Positions 53,521 through 62,307 of a stretch of DNA of 64,000 bases are shown piece by piece. How positions within the stretch are numbered: position 1 is the first letter of the stretch; every line of letters starts with the position of its first letter. Below the pieces are notes generated by a model. That model did not search any database. It was not told where the DNA came from and was given only the letters and a program-made list of their open reading frames with translations. Source of the DNA: Betaproteobacteria bacterium (GTDB lineage: Bacteria > Pseudomonadota > Gammaproteobacteria > Burkholderiales > Casimicrobiaceae); the NCBI GenBank assembly GCA_016861105.1, contig BOKS01000012.1, positions 106,212 through 170,211 of the forward strand, given 5' to 3'. The position numbers and the translations under genes are program-made.

Positions 53521-54654
53521 ATGAACCGAACGATGCGACGAATCGCGGGCTGGATGCTCGCCCTGGGGTGGCCGCTCGCGGCCGCCGCGCAGGACGGCAT
53601 CACGCCGACGTCCGTGCTGATCGGCCAGTCGGCGGCGTTCAGCGGCCCCGCGGCGCAGCTCGGCGTGCACATGCGCGACGGCGCGAAGCTGTGGCTCGAC
53701 CACGTGAACGCGCAGGGCGGCATCCACGGGCGCACGATCCAGCTCAGGACGCGCGACGACAAGTACGAGGCCAACCTGGCGGCGGAGAACACGCGCCGCT
53801 TCGTCAACGACGACCGCGTGTTCGCGCTGTTCGCCTACGTCGGCACGCCGACCTCGCAGGCGTCGCTGCCGATCTTCACCGAGGCGCGCGTGCCCTTCGT
53901 CGCGCCGTTCACCGGCGCCGAGCTCCTGCGGCAGCCGTTCAACCGCTACGTGTTCAACGTCCGCGCGAGCTACTACGACGAGACCGAGGCGATCGTCGAC
54001 CACCTCTACCGCATCGGCGCGCGGCGCATCGCGGTGTTCCACCAGGCCGACTCCTACGGGCAGGCCGGCCTCGACGGCACGACGCGCGCGCTGGTCAAGC
54101 GCAACCTCAAGGTGCACGCCGCGGGCACGGTGCAGCGCAACTCCACCGAGGTCACCGAGGCGGTGAAGACGCTGAACGCCTCGCAGCCGGACGCCGTGGT
54201 GATGATCTCGGCGTACGCCTCCACCGCCGAGTTCGTCCGCCAGATGAAGAAGGCGGGCAGCGTCGCGTCGTTCTACACGGTGTCGTTCGTCGGCAGCAAG
54301 GCGCTGGCCGACGCGCTGGGCGACGACGGGCACGGCGTGACGATCTCGCAGGTGGTTCCCTTCCCGTGGAGCCCGCTGACGCCGGTCGTCCGCGAGTACC
54401 TGGAGTTCGCCAGGCGCGCGCAGGTCGAGGTCAACTTCTCGACGCTCGAGGGGTTCATCGCCGCGAAGGTGCTGACCGAGGGCCTGCGCCGCGCCGGGCG
54501 CGACCTCACGCGGGACCGCTTCATCGCCGCGCTGGAGTCGATCGGCAACCACGACTTCGGCGGCTTCGGCGTGTCCTTCTCGCCGTCCAGCCACAGCGGA
54601 TCGCGGTTCGTCGACCTCGCGATGATCGGGCGCGGGGGGAAGTTCGTGCGGTGA
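53521..54654 (+). CDS. Branched-chain amino acid type ABC transporter substrate-binding protein
   Basis: The 377-residue periplasmic protein has a signal peptide (AGWMLALGWPLAAAAQ). A Peripla_BP_6 (Leu/Ile/Val-binding) two-lobe fold follows: LIGQSAAFSGPAAQLGVHMRDGAKLWLDHVNAQGGIHGR, DDRVFALFAYVGTPT and GLRRAGRDLTRDRFIAALE. It probably binds a small amino acid-like or aromatic ligand, not determinable here. The ATG at 53521 has GGAGGG upstream. No permease or ATPase genes accompany it, so it is an orphan receptor that might serve a transporter elsewhere or a sensor kinase. Confidence 0.9.
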   Translation: MNRTMRRIAGWMLALGWPLAAAAQDGITPTSVLIGQSAAFSGPAAQLGVHMRDGAKLWLDHVNAQGGIHGRTIQLRTRDDKYEANLAAENTRRFVNDDRVFALFAYVGTPTSQASLPIFTEARVPFVAPFTGAELLRQPFNRYVFNVRASYYDETEAIVDHLYRIGARRIAVFHQADSYGQAGLDGTTRALVKRNLKVHAAGTVQRNSTEVTEAVKTLNASQPDAVVMISAYASTAEFVRQMKKAGSVASFYTVSFVGSKALADALGDDGHGVTISQVVPFPWSPLTPVVREYLEFARRAQVEVNFSTLEGFIAAKVLTEGLRRAGRDLTRDRFIAALESIGNHDFGGFGVSFSPSSHSGSRFVDLAMIGRGGKFVR

Positions 54655-54681
54655 GGCGATGGGCGATGAGGGACGAGGGTG

Positions 54682-54705
54682 CCCAACCCCCAGTCCCCCG
54701 TCCCC
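54682..54705 (-). repeat. G-rich spacer tract able to form a G-quadruplex
   Basis: On the reverse strand four runs of three to five G are separated by two or three bases (GGGG-AC-GGGGG-ACT-GGGGG-TT-GGG). It lies in the short convergent spacer between the binding-protein gene and the dynamin-like gene, in a run of GGGAC-type simple repeats. Confidence 0.6.
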
Positions 54706-54712
54706 ACCTGCC

Positions 54713-56740
54713 TCACGCCGCGTTCGCCGCCTCCGGCATCCCGTCGGGCGCCTCGGCGATCTGCGCAATCGCCTCCACTTCCCGCTCCAGCGAGCCGATC
54801 TGGCGGTCGAGCGCCTCGCGCGCCGCCTCGAGCTCCGCGATGCGCTCCTCGAGCTCGTCGCTCGCCCGGTGGATGCGCTTGATGCTCTCGAGACGGCGCT
54901 TGAGCTGCAGGTGGTGCTCCCTGACCTGCGTCTCCAGCGGCCCCATCAGCGCGCGCAGCCACGCGTCGGCGTCGCGGTTGGCGACGTCGTAGACGTGCTT
55001 CGCGCGCGAGGCGACCGTCTCGAAGAAGCGCCTCATCAGCGCGAACTTGGCCTTGCTGACCATGTTCCACAGCGTGTTGAAGTGCTCGTTGTAGGCGCGC
55101 TCCAGCCGGTCGATCTCCTTGCCGTACTTGAGGACCGAGAACGGCGGCGGCACGAACGGCGCGAGCGCGTGCTCCTGCGCGAAGCGCGCGTACATCGCGC
55201 GCATCATGTCGTGCGTCTCGGTCGCCTGCCGCGAGGCGTCGGCGAAGTCCTTGCGGATCGCCGCGAAGAACTCGTTCATCGCCTGCCGCACGCCCCTCGT
55301 GAACGGCGACGCCTCGATCGCCTTGCGCGTGCGCGCCGCGTTCGCACGCAGCGCCTCGAGCCCGATGTGGCCGAACAGCGCCGAGGTCTGCGCGGTGAAC
55401 ACGTTGCGCAGCGCGGTGTAGCGCGACATGCCGCGCTCGAACAGCGCCTTCTCCTCGCGCGCGCGCTCCAGCATGTGCTCGACCACGTCCTGGTTCTTGC
55501 CGCGCAGCGCCCGCATCTCGGCGAGCTGCTCGTCGATGCCGGCCGCGCGGGCCTGCAGCAGCGCGAGCACGCCGTCGGCGAGCGAGCGCACGTCGGCCTG
55601 CAGCGCCGTGCCGACGATGCGCCGCTTCGCGGGGATCAGGCGTCCCGACAGCGCGGCCTCGAGCTGCGGCAGCCGGCTCCGCGCGAGCAGCGCGTCGTCG
55701 CCCTGAACCTTCGCGAGCAGGCCCTTCTGCGCCGACACGGGGAACACCTGCGCGTCCGGCACGCCGAGCATCGCGGCCGTCATCCGGCACTGGCGCTCGA
55801 TCTCGCGCTCGATCTCGTCGGAGCGCCGCAGCTCGTCCCAGAGGCCGTCGATCTTGTTCAGGATGACCACGCGGCTGTCGCGCGCCGCCTCGTCCTCGCC
55901 GGCGAGGTGGCGCTTCCACACCTCGAGGTCGGTGCGCGACACGCCGGCATCGGCCGCCAGGATGAAGAGGACGGCGTGCGCCTGCGGCAGCAGCGACAGC
56001 GTGAGCTCGGGCTCGGTGCCGATCGCGTTCAGCCCCGGCGTGTCGAGGATCACCAGCCCCTGCTGCAGCAGCGGGTGCGGGAAGTTGATGATCGCGTGCC
56101 GCCACGCGGGGATGTCGACGCTGCCGTCGCCCGGCTCGGACAGCGCCTCGAGCACGTCGCCGCTCTCGTCGGCGAGCCCGTAGCGGCGGGCGAGCGCGAG
56201 GGGCACGCGCTTCACCTGCGACACGCGCGCCAGCGCGTCCGCCATCCGCTCCGCCGACGCGAGGTCGAGCGGCAGCGTGAGCCACTCGTCCGGATAGTTC
56301 CGGTACTCGCCCACCGTCGCGTCCTTGAGGCGCGTCTCGATGGGCAGCAGCCGGATCGACGGCGGGCGCGACGCGTCGTGCAGCAGCTCGGTCGGGCACA
56401 TCGTCGTGCGCCCGGCGGACGAGGGCAGCAGCCGCTGGCCGAAATCCGCGAAGAAGATCGCGTTGATCAGCTCCGACTTGCCGCGCGAGAACTCGGCGAC
56501 GAAGGCGACGACGAGCCTGTCCTCGTGCAGCCGCGCGAGCAGGCCCTGCACCTTCTGGTCGACCTGCGCGTCCGCGAGGTCCTGCTCCTCGAGCCAGCGG
56601 TGCAGCATCGACACGCGGGAGGAGAGCCGGCGGCGCCAGTCGCCGTACGCTTCGAAGCGGGCCGCGAGTTCGCGCGTCTGCAAAGGGAATGGCCTCGAGG
56701 TGGCGTCGCGCGGGGCGACTGTAGCACGGCTGTGAAGCAC
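54713..56740 (-). CDS. Dynamin-like GTPase
   Basis: The 675-residue protein has a dynamin-type GTPase domain with G1 AEFSRGKSE (82-90), switch threonines 112-113, G3 DTPGLN (from Asp233) and G4 NKID (from Asn295). A long helical region follows, and the C-terminus is strongly predicted coiled coil (ELEERIAELEAAREALDRQIG). Bacterial dynamin-like proteins remodel or repair membranes. The G1 motif departs from the GxxxxGKS rule at its first glycine (Ala), as in many bacterial homologues. It lies downstream of mutM on the same strand by about 100 bases; the TPR-lolB-ispE genes on the other side of mutM point the opposite way. Confidence 0.87.
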   Translation of the reverse strand: MLHSRATVAPRDATSRPFPLQTRELAARFEAYGDWRRRLSSRVSMLHRWLEEQDLADAQVDQKVQGLLARLHEDRLVVAFVAEFSRGKSELINAIFFADFGQRLLPSSAGRTTMCPTELLHDASRPPSIRLLPIETRLKDATVGEYRNYPDEWLTLPLDLASAERMADALARVSQVKRVPLALARRYGLADESGDVLEALSEPGDGSVDIPAWRHAIINFPHPLLQQGLVILDTPGLNAIGTEPELTLSLLPQAHAVLFILAADAGVSRTDLEVWKRHLAGEDEAARDSRVVILNKIDGLWDELRRSDEIEREIERQCRMTAAMLGVPDAQVFPVSAQKGLLAKVQGDDALLARSRLPQLEAALSGRLIPAKRRIVGTALQADVRSLADGVLALLQARAAGIDEQLAEMRALRGKNQDVVEHMLERAREEKALFERGMSRYTALRNVFTAQTSALFGHIGLEALRANAARTRKAIEASPFTRGVRQAMNEFFAAIRKDFADASRQATETHDMMRAMYARFAQEHALAPFVPPPFSVLKYGKEIDRLERAYNEHFNTLWNMVSKAKFALMRRFFETVASRAKHVYDVANRDADAWLRALMGPLETQVREHHLQLKRRLESIKRIHRASDELEERIAELEAAREALDRQIGSLEREVEAIAQIAEAPDGMPEAANAA

Positions 56741-56843
56741 AACGCGTGCCCTGCCCGGGCCGGAACCGGCGCAGCGCCGACGGGCGGCGCAGCGCCTCGC
56801 ATCGACCGCGGCGCGCCTCCCGGGTCGGCGCGGATCCCCGTCG

Positions 56844-57659
56844 CTACCCGCGCTGGCAGGCGGGGCAGTAGGCGGAGGCGCGCTGGCCGAGGCGCACGCC
56901 GCGGAGCGTCGTCCCGCAGACGCGGCACGGCAGGCCCTCGCGCCCGTACGCGAAGGTCTGCTCCCCGAACGAGCCGCGCTCGCCGCGCGAGCCCACGTAG
57001 TCGCGCAGCGTGGTGCCGCCGCGCGCGATCGATGCGGAGAGCACCTCGCGCACGCAGTCCGCGAGCCGCGCGAGGCGCGCGCGCGACACGCGCCCGGCCG
57101 CCGTCGCCGGGCGGATGCCGGCGCGGAACAGCGCCTCGGCCGCGTAGATGTTCCCGACGCCGACGACGATGCGCGCGTCCATCAGCAGCGCCTTGATCGG
57201 CGCCTTCCGCCCGCGCAGCCGCGCGCGGAGGTAGGCGCCGTCGAAGGCGGGGTCGAAGGGCTCGGGGCCGAGTCCGTCGAGCAGCGCGTGCGGCCGGGGG
57301 CCCTCCTGCCAGAGGAACGCGCCGAAGCGCCGCGGGTCGTGGTAGCGCACGACCCCGCCCTCGGCCAGCACGAGGTCGACGTGATCGTGCGGCCGGCGCG
57401 GCGGCGGCGCGTCGTGCAGCGTGAGGCTCCCGGTCATGCCGAGGTGCACGATCATGGCATCGCCGCCGAAGCGGAACAGCAGGTACTTGCCGCGCCGGTC
57501 GATCGCGTCGATGCGCCGGCCCGCGACGACGTCCGCGAGGTGTCCGGGAACCGGCCAGCGGAGCCTCGCGTCGTACACCACGAGGCGGCCGACGTGCGCG
57601 CCGGCGACGCGGGGCACCAGACCGCGACGCGTCGTCTCGACTTCCGGCAACTCGGGCAT
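56844..57659 (-). CDS. mutM: Formamidopyrimidine-DNA glycosylase
   Basis: The 271-residue base-excision enzyme begins MPELPEVET with the catalytic Pro and Glu. It has the beta-elimination Lys in RRGKYLLF, the H2TH segment (VVGVGNIYAAEALFRAGIRP) and a C-terminal zinc finger of two CxxC pairs (CRVC ... CPAC). It removes oxidised guanine from DNA. The start is fixed by the need for Pro at position 2. It is divergent from the TPR protein gene, as in many betaproteobacteria. Confidence 0.97.
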   Translation of the reverse strand: MPELPEVETTRRGLVPRVAGAHVGRLVVYDARLRWPVPGHLADVVAGRRIDAIDRRGKYLLFRFGGDAMIVHLGMTGSLTLHDAPPPRRPHDHVDLVLAEGGVVRYHDPRRFGAFLWQEGPRPHALLDGLGPEPFDPAFDGAYLRARLRGRKAPIKALLMDARIVVGVGNIYAAEALFRAGIRPATAAGRVSRARLARLADCVREVLSASIARGGTTLRDYVGSRGERGSFGEQTFAYGREGLPCRVCGTTLRGVRLGQRASAYCPACQRG

Positions 57660-57810
57660 CGCTGCGGTTCGCGCGGCCGGCCAGGGGCGCCGACGAAGGA
57701 CGGCGCCGGAGGGCCAGGCGCGTTTGTTGGGCCGGGGAATATAACCTAAGATGGACTTTCGCTCGCGCGCGGGGGCCTCGCCCCGCGCGTCGCAGCGCCG
57801 AGGGAACCCG

Positions 57811-59577
57811 ATGACGTCGAGCCTCTTCCGCACCGTGCTGGCGATCGTCGCCGCGCTGTCCGCGCCGGCGGCGCTGTCGCAGGCGCAGCCGGACGCGGCT
57901 GCGCCGGCCAGCGAGGCGACCGCGGCGCCGGCGGCGGGCGAAGGCATCGCGCCGGACCTTTTCTACCGGCTGCTGCTCGCGGACGTGGCGCTGCAGCGCG
58001 GCGAGCCCGCGGTCGCTGCGCGCTCGCTGCTCGACGCCGCGCGCGAAACCCGCAACCCGTCGATCGCGCGCCGGGCCGCGGAAGTCGCGCTGTTCGCGCG
58101 GCAACGCGGCGCGGCCGAGGAGGCGGCCCGCCTGTGGCAGGAACTCGAGCCGGCCGCGGAGCGGCCGAAGCAGATCCTCGCCGTGCTGGCGGCCGGCGGC
58201 AGCCTCCCCAACCGGTTCCACGACGAGGCGCCCGAGTCCGAGCTGCGCGGGCGGCTGGAGAAGTTCCTCGCCGATGCCGCGGCCAGCGGCGCGGGCGTGG
58301 GCGAGCCGTTCCTGCAGCTCAACCGCGTGCTCGCGCAGCAGTCGGACAAGATGGCCGTCTACCGGCTGATCGACGACCTCGCGCGACCGTACGCGAAGAT
58401 CCCGGAGGCGCAGTTCGCCGTCGGGCTGGCCGCGCTCAACACGGGGCTCGCGGACGCGGAGGTCGCGAAGGCGGCCGCGGCGGCGGCGGAGCGCGCGCTG
58501 ACGCTGCGGCCGGACTGGGACCGCGCGCTGCTCCTCAAGGCCGAGATCGTCGGCAAGCGGTCGACGGCCGAGGCGGTGGCGTTGCTCCAAGCGGCGCTGG
58601 CGCGACAGCCGGAGTCGCGCCCGCTCAACGGCGCACTTGCGCAGTACCTCGTCGAGGAGAAGCGCTACGGCGAGGCGCGCGCGCTGTACCGCAAGGTGTT
58701 CGAGGCGGACCGCACGCAGCGCGACCTGCAGTTCGGCATCGCGATGCTGTCGCTGCAGATGAAGGACTGGGAGGCCGCCGAGGCCGAGCTCGGGGAGCTC
58801 AAGTCCGCCGGCTTCGGCGACGCGGGCCAGGTGGAGTACTACCTCGCGCAGGTCGCGGAGGAGCGCGGCCGGCTGGACGACGCGATCGCACGCTACGGCG
58901 CGGTGCCCGAGGGCGAGCGCGGATGGCTCGCGAAGCTGCGGATCGCGGCGGTCCTGGGCAAGCAGGGCAAGCGCGACGAGGCGCGGCGCCACCTGGCCGA
59001 CCTCCCCGCCGTCACGATCGAGCAGCGCGTGCAGGTGCGGCAGGCGGAGGCGCAGCTCTTCCGCGACGCCAACGACCAGAAGGGCGCGCTCGCGATCCTC
59101 GACAAGGCGCTCGAGGAGCTGCCCGAGTCGACGGACCTGATCTACGACCGCGCGATGGTGCTGGAGCGGCTCGACCGCATCGACGACGCCGAGACGGCGC
59201 TGCGCCGGCTGGTCGAGATGAAGCCCGACGACGCGCAGTCGCTGAACGCGCTCGGCTACACGCTCGTCGACCGCACCGCTCGCGTCGAGGAGGGCTTCGC
59301 GCTGATCGAGCGCGCGCACAAGCTCGCCCCGAACGATCCCTTCATCCTCGACAGCATGGGCTGGGCGTACTACCGCCTCGGCAAGCTCGACGAGGCGGAA
59401 CGCTATCTGATGCGCGCCTTCGCCGCGCGTCCCGATCCCGAGATCGCGGCGCACCTGGGCGAAGTGCTCTGGGCGCGCGGGCAGCCGCAGAAGGCGCGCG
59501 AGATCTGGCAGTCGCAGCTGATCGTGGCGCCCGACCATCCGGTGCTCCTCGAGACGATGCGCCGCCACCAGCGGTAG
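57811..59577 (+). CDS. Exported tetratricopeptide repeat protein
   Basis: The 588-residue protein has a signal peptide (SLFRTVLAIVAALSAPAALSQA) and then many TPR-like helical pairs across the rest of the chain, for example LLLADVALQRGEPAVAARSL, QYLVEEKRYGEARALYRKVF and SMGWAYYRLGKLDEAERYLMRAF. TPR proteins act as scaffolds; this one sits before lolB and ispE in a conserved betaproteobacterial block and may help outer-membrane assembly. The ATG at 57811 has GAGGGA upstream and gives a proper signal peptide; an upstream ATG at 57751 would add 20 residues. Confidence 0.88.
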   Translation: MTSSLFRTVLAIVAALSAPAALSQAQPDAAAPASEATAAPAAGEGIAPDLFYRLLLADVALQRGEPAVAARSLLDAARETRNPSIARRAAEVALFARQRGAAEEAARLWQELEPAAERPKQILAVLAAGGSLPNRFHDEAPESELRGRLEKFLADAAASGAGVGEPFLQLNRVLAQQSDKMAVYRLIDDLARPYAKIPEAQFAVGLAALNTGLADAEVAKAAAAAAERALTLRPDWDRALLLKAEIVGKRSTAEAVALLQAALARQPESRPLNGALAQYLVEEKRYGEARALYRKVFEADRTQRDLQFGIAMLSLQMKDWEAAEAELGELKSAGFGDAGQVEYYLAQVAEERGRLDDAIARYGAVPEGERGWLAKLRIAAVLGKQGKRDEARRHLADLPAVTIEQRVQVRQAEAQLFRDANDQKGALAILDKALEELPESTDLIYDRAMVLERLDRIDDAETALRRLVEMKPDDAQSLNALGYTLVDRTARVEEGFALIERAHKLAPNDPFILDSMGWAYYRLGKLDEAERYLMRAFAARPDPEIAAHLGEVLWARGQPQKAREIWQSQLIVAPDHPVLLETMRRHQR

Positions 59578-59584
59578 GCGGCTC

Positions 59585-60157
59585 GTGCGGGCCCCGCGCC
59601 GCCGCGCGCTCGTCGCCGCGGCGGCCCTCGCGCTGTCGGCCTGCGCCGGGATGCCCCCGGCGCCGCCGGCGGGCGCCGCCTTCGTGCCGGCGGCGGACGT
59701 CCCGTTCGAGATCGCGGGCCGGCTCTCCGCGCGCCACGGCGACGAGGGCGTCGCGGCCGGGTTCCGCTGGCGCCACGCGCCCGGCGCCGACGAGCTGCTG
59801 CTGTCGACGCCCGTGGGCGGCGCGCTCGCCCGCCTCGACGGCGACGCCGGCGGCGTGCGGATGGCGCTCGCCGACGGCCGCATCGCCGAGGACGGCGACT
59901 GGGATGCGCTCACGCGCCGCGCGCTCGGCACGCCGCTGCCGGTGCGCGGCCTCGCGTGGTGGGTGCGCGCCTCGCCGCGCCCCGGCAGCGCGTTCACCGC
60001 GGAGGCGGACGCCGCCGGCCGCCTCGCGGTGCTGCGGCAGGATGGCTGGGAGATCGTGTACGCGTACCGCGGCGACGAGACGCGGCCGCTGCGCGTGGTG
60101 CTCGCCCATCCGGGCGTCGAGGTGCGGCTCGTCGTCGACGCATGGCTGGCGGGCTGA
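59585..60157 (+). CDS. lolB: Outer membrane lipoprotein LolB
   Basis: The 190-residue lipoprotein has a lipobox LSAC (Cys20) and the LolB fold pattern: FEIAGRLSARHGDEGVAAGFRWRH, ELLLSTPVGGALARLDGD, LPVRGLAWWVRA and WEIVYAYR. It receives lipoproteins from LolA and inserts them into the outer membrane. The GTG at 59585 starts seven bases after the TPR gene stop. Its last 16 bases overlap ispE, so the three genes are translationally coupled. Confidence 0.9.
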   Translation: MRAPRRRALVAAAALALSACAGMPPAPPAGAAFVPAADVPFEIAGRLSARHGDEGVAAGFRWRHAPGADELLLSTPVGGALARLDGDAGGVRMALADGRIAEDGDWDALTRRALGTPLPVRGLAWWVRASPRPGSAFTAEADAAGRLAVLRQDGWEIVYAYRGDETRPLRVVLAHPGVEVRLVVDAWLAG

Positions 60158-60993
60158 ACCACCGGCCGCAGGCGTTCCCGGCGCCGGCGAAGGTCAACCT
60201 GTTCCTGCACGTGACCGGCCGCCGCGCCGACGGCTACCACCTGCTCGAGTCGCTGTTCGCGCTGATCGACCTCGCGGACGTCGTAACGCTGCGCGTGCGC
60301 GACGACGGCCGGATCGCGCGCACCGGCAGCGTCGAGGGGGTGGCGGAAGACGAGGATCTCGCGCTGCGCGCCGCCCGTGCGTTGCAGGCGGAGACCGGCG
60401 CGCGGCTCGGCGCCGACGTCGGCCTTCGCAAGCGCATTCCCGTCGGCGGCGGGCTGGGCGGCGGCAGCTCGGACGCTGCGACGGTGCTGCTCGCCCTGAA
60501 CCGGCTGTGGAATCTCGGCCTGACGCGCGCCGCGCTCGCGGGCATCGGACTGCGCCTGGGTGCCGACGTCCCGTTCTTCGTGCACGGCGAGAACGCGCTC
60601 GTGCGCGGCATCGGCGAGGTGATCGTTCCGGTTTCGCTTCCGCGGCAATGGCTTGCGCTCGCCATGCCGCCGGTGCAGGTGCCGACCGCCGCGATCTTCG
60701 CGTCCGCGCATTTGACACGCTCGACGCCGTCGGCGAAAATGAACGTCTTTTCCGAAGGTTACGGTCGCAACGATCTCGAGGCGGTCGCGGCATCGGCCTA
60801 CGCGCCGGTCGCCGGGGCGATCGCCGCGATGGCGGCGGCGGCGGGCAACGCCCGGATGAGCGGTTCCGGCGCATGCGTCATCGCGCGGTGCGACAGCGAA
60901 CGATCCGCGCGCGAGGTTCTCGCGGCGCTGCCGCGGGGAACCGGCGGCTGCGTCGTCCGCACCCTCGCGCGTCATCCGCTCGCGACGGGGTGA
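60142..60993 (+). CDS. ispE: 4-diphosphocytidyl-2-C-methyl-D-erythritol kinase
   Basis: The 283-residue GHMP kinase has PAPAKVNLFLHVTGRRADGYH near the start, the ATP-binding PVGGGLGGGSSDAA, and a C-terminal MSGSGACVI motif. It catalyses the third step from MEP to isoprenoid precursors. The ATG at 60142 overlaps lolB by 16 bases. It is followed by the tRNA-Gln gene, as is common in beta- and gammaproteobacteria. Confidence 0.96.
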   Translation: MAGGLNHRPQAFPAPAKVNLFLHVTGRRADGYHLLESLFALIDLADVVTLRVRDDGRIARTGSVEGVAEDEDLALRAARALQAETGARLGADVGLRKRIPVGGGLGGGSSDAATVLLALNRLWNLGLTRAALAGIGLRLGADVPFFVHGENALVRGIGEVIVPVSLPRQWLALAMPPVQVPTAAIFASAHLTRSTPSAKMNVFSEGYGRNDLEAVAASAYAPVAGAIAAMAAAAGNARMSGSGACVIARCDSERSAREVLAALPRGTGGCVVRTLARHPLATG

Positions 60994-61049
60994 ACGTTCG
61001 GAAGCGGTCCGGCGGGGCCGGCGCCCGGTCGACGGGCCAGGTTTTCCGC

Positions 61050-61126
61050 TGGGGAGTCGCCAAGTTGGTTAAGGCACCGGATTTTGATTCCGGCATTCGA
61101 GGGTTCGAATCCTTCCTCCCCAGCCA
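61050..61126 (+). tRNA. tRNA-Gln (anticodon TTG)
   Basis: The 77-base gene folds as a full cloverleaf: acceptor TGGGGAG pairs with CTCCCCA, the anticodon stem CCGGA/TCCGG encloses TTTTGAT with anticodon TTG, and the T-arm has GGTTCGAAT. The discriminator is G and the CCA end is encoded. It lies between ispE and prs. Confidence 0.97.
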
Positions 61127-61229
61127 CTCAGACGAGCGACGCCGCGCGGCACGCGGCCCGCACCGCTCCGGCGCCGCGCACGCGGCGCCGGGCGCGTCGT
61201 GAGCGCGGCGGCCGCGAGCGTCTGAGCCG

Positions 61230-62180
61230 ATGCCCTACGAGCGCATGCGCATCTTCACCGGCAACGCGAATCCGCGGCTCGCGCAGGCCGTGTGCCGGCA
61301 CCTCAACATCAGCCTCGGCCGCGCGGTCGTCGGCAAGTTCAGCGACGGCGAGATCATGGTCGAGCTGCTCGAGAACGTGCGCGGCCGCGACGCGTTCGTG
61401 CTGCAGTCCACGTGCGCGCCGACGAACGACAACCTGATGGAGGTGCTCGTGATGGTGGACGCGCTCAAGCGCGCCTCCGCCGCGCGCATCACCGCCGCGC
61501 TGCCCTACTTCGGCTACGCGCGGCAGGACCGCCGGCCGCGCTCGGCGCGCGTCCCGATCAGCGCGAAGGTCGTCGCCGACATGCTGACCACCGTCGGCGT
61601 CCACCGCGTGATGACCATGGACCTGCACGCCGACCAGATCCAGGGGTTCTTCAACATCCCGGTCGACAACGTCTACGCGACGCCGATCCTGCTCGGCGAC
61701 CTGTGGAAGCAGAACTACGAGAACCTGCTGGTCGTCTCGCCCGACGTCGGCGGCGTCGTGCGCGCCCGCGCGATCGCCAAGCGCCTCGACTCGGACCTCG
61801 CGATCATCGACAAGCGCCGCCCGAAGGCCAACGTCGCGGAGGTGATGAACATCATCGGCGACGTCTCCGGGCGCACCTGCGTGATCATGGACGACATCGT
61901 CGACACGGCGAACACGCTGTGCAAGGCGGCCACCGCCCTCAAGGAGCACGGCGCCACGAAGGTCGTCGCGTACTGCACGCACCCGGTGCTCTCCGGCGGC
62001 GCCGTCGCCCGCATCGCGGTGTCGGACATCGACGAGCTCGTGGTGACCGACACCATCCCGCTCACCCCCGACGCCGCGGGCTGCGACCGCATCCGCCAGC
62101 TCTCGTGCGCGCAGCTCATCGCCGAGACGATGACCCGCATCAGCAACGAGGAGTCGGTGTCGTCGCTGTTCACCGAGTAG
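61230..62180 (+). CDS. prs: Ribose-phosphate pyrophosphokinase
   Basis: The 316-residue enzyme has [34 protein letters not shown], the flexible loop [35 protein letters not shown] and the PRPP-binding [15 protein letters not shown]. It makes PRPP from ribose 5-phosphate and ATP for nucleotide and histidine synthesis. The ATG at 61230 gives the normal length. The order tRNA-Gln, prs, rplY is conserved, but here an SDR gene is inserted before rplY. Confidence 0.97.
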   Translation: MPYERMRIFTGNANPRLAQAVCRHLNISLGRAVVGKFSDGEIMVELLENVRGRDAFVLQSTCAPTNDNLMEVLVMVDALKRASAARITAALPYFGYARQDRRPRSARVPISAKVVADMLTTVGVHRVMTMDLHADQIQGFFNIPVDNVYATPILLGDLWKQNYENLLVVSPDVGGVVRARAIAKRLDSDLAIIDKRRPKANVAEVMNIIGDVSGRTCVIMDDIVDTANTLCKAATALKEHGATKVVAYCTHPVLSGGAVARIAVSDIDELVVTDTIPLTPDAAGCDRIRQLSCAQLIAETMTRISNEESVSSLFTE

Positions 62181-62196
62181 GCGCGGCGCGGCGTTG

Positions 62197-62298
62197 GGAA
62201 TGGGGAATGGGGCCGGCGCCCGCACTCCGGGCGACTCGCCAGCCAAACCCCGTTCCCGGGCGCACTCTCGATTCCCCATTCCCCTTCCCCATTCCCCT
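62197..62298. repeat. GGGAATGGGG-type inverted simple repeat in the prs-SDR spacer
   Basis: A 17-base tract GGGAATGGGGAATGGGG (62197-62213) is mirrored by an ATTCCCC-rich tract at 62271-62298, so the spacer can form a long imperfect hairpin. The reverse strand of 62274-62297 also has four GGGG runs (GGGG-AAT-GGGG-AA-GGGG-AAT-GGGG), a canonical G-quadruplex pattern. It lies immediately upstream of the SDR start and has no clear ribosome binding site within it. Confidence 0.7.
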
Positions 62299-62307
62299 CA
62301 TCCATCC

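Noticed and set aside
56467..60975. A 1502-codon reverse frame spanning several genes
   Set aside because: It overlaps the dynamin-like gene, mutM, TPR, lolB and ispE in other frames and has no conserved motif.
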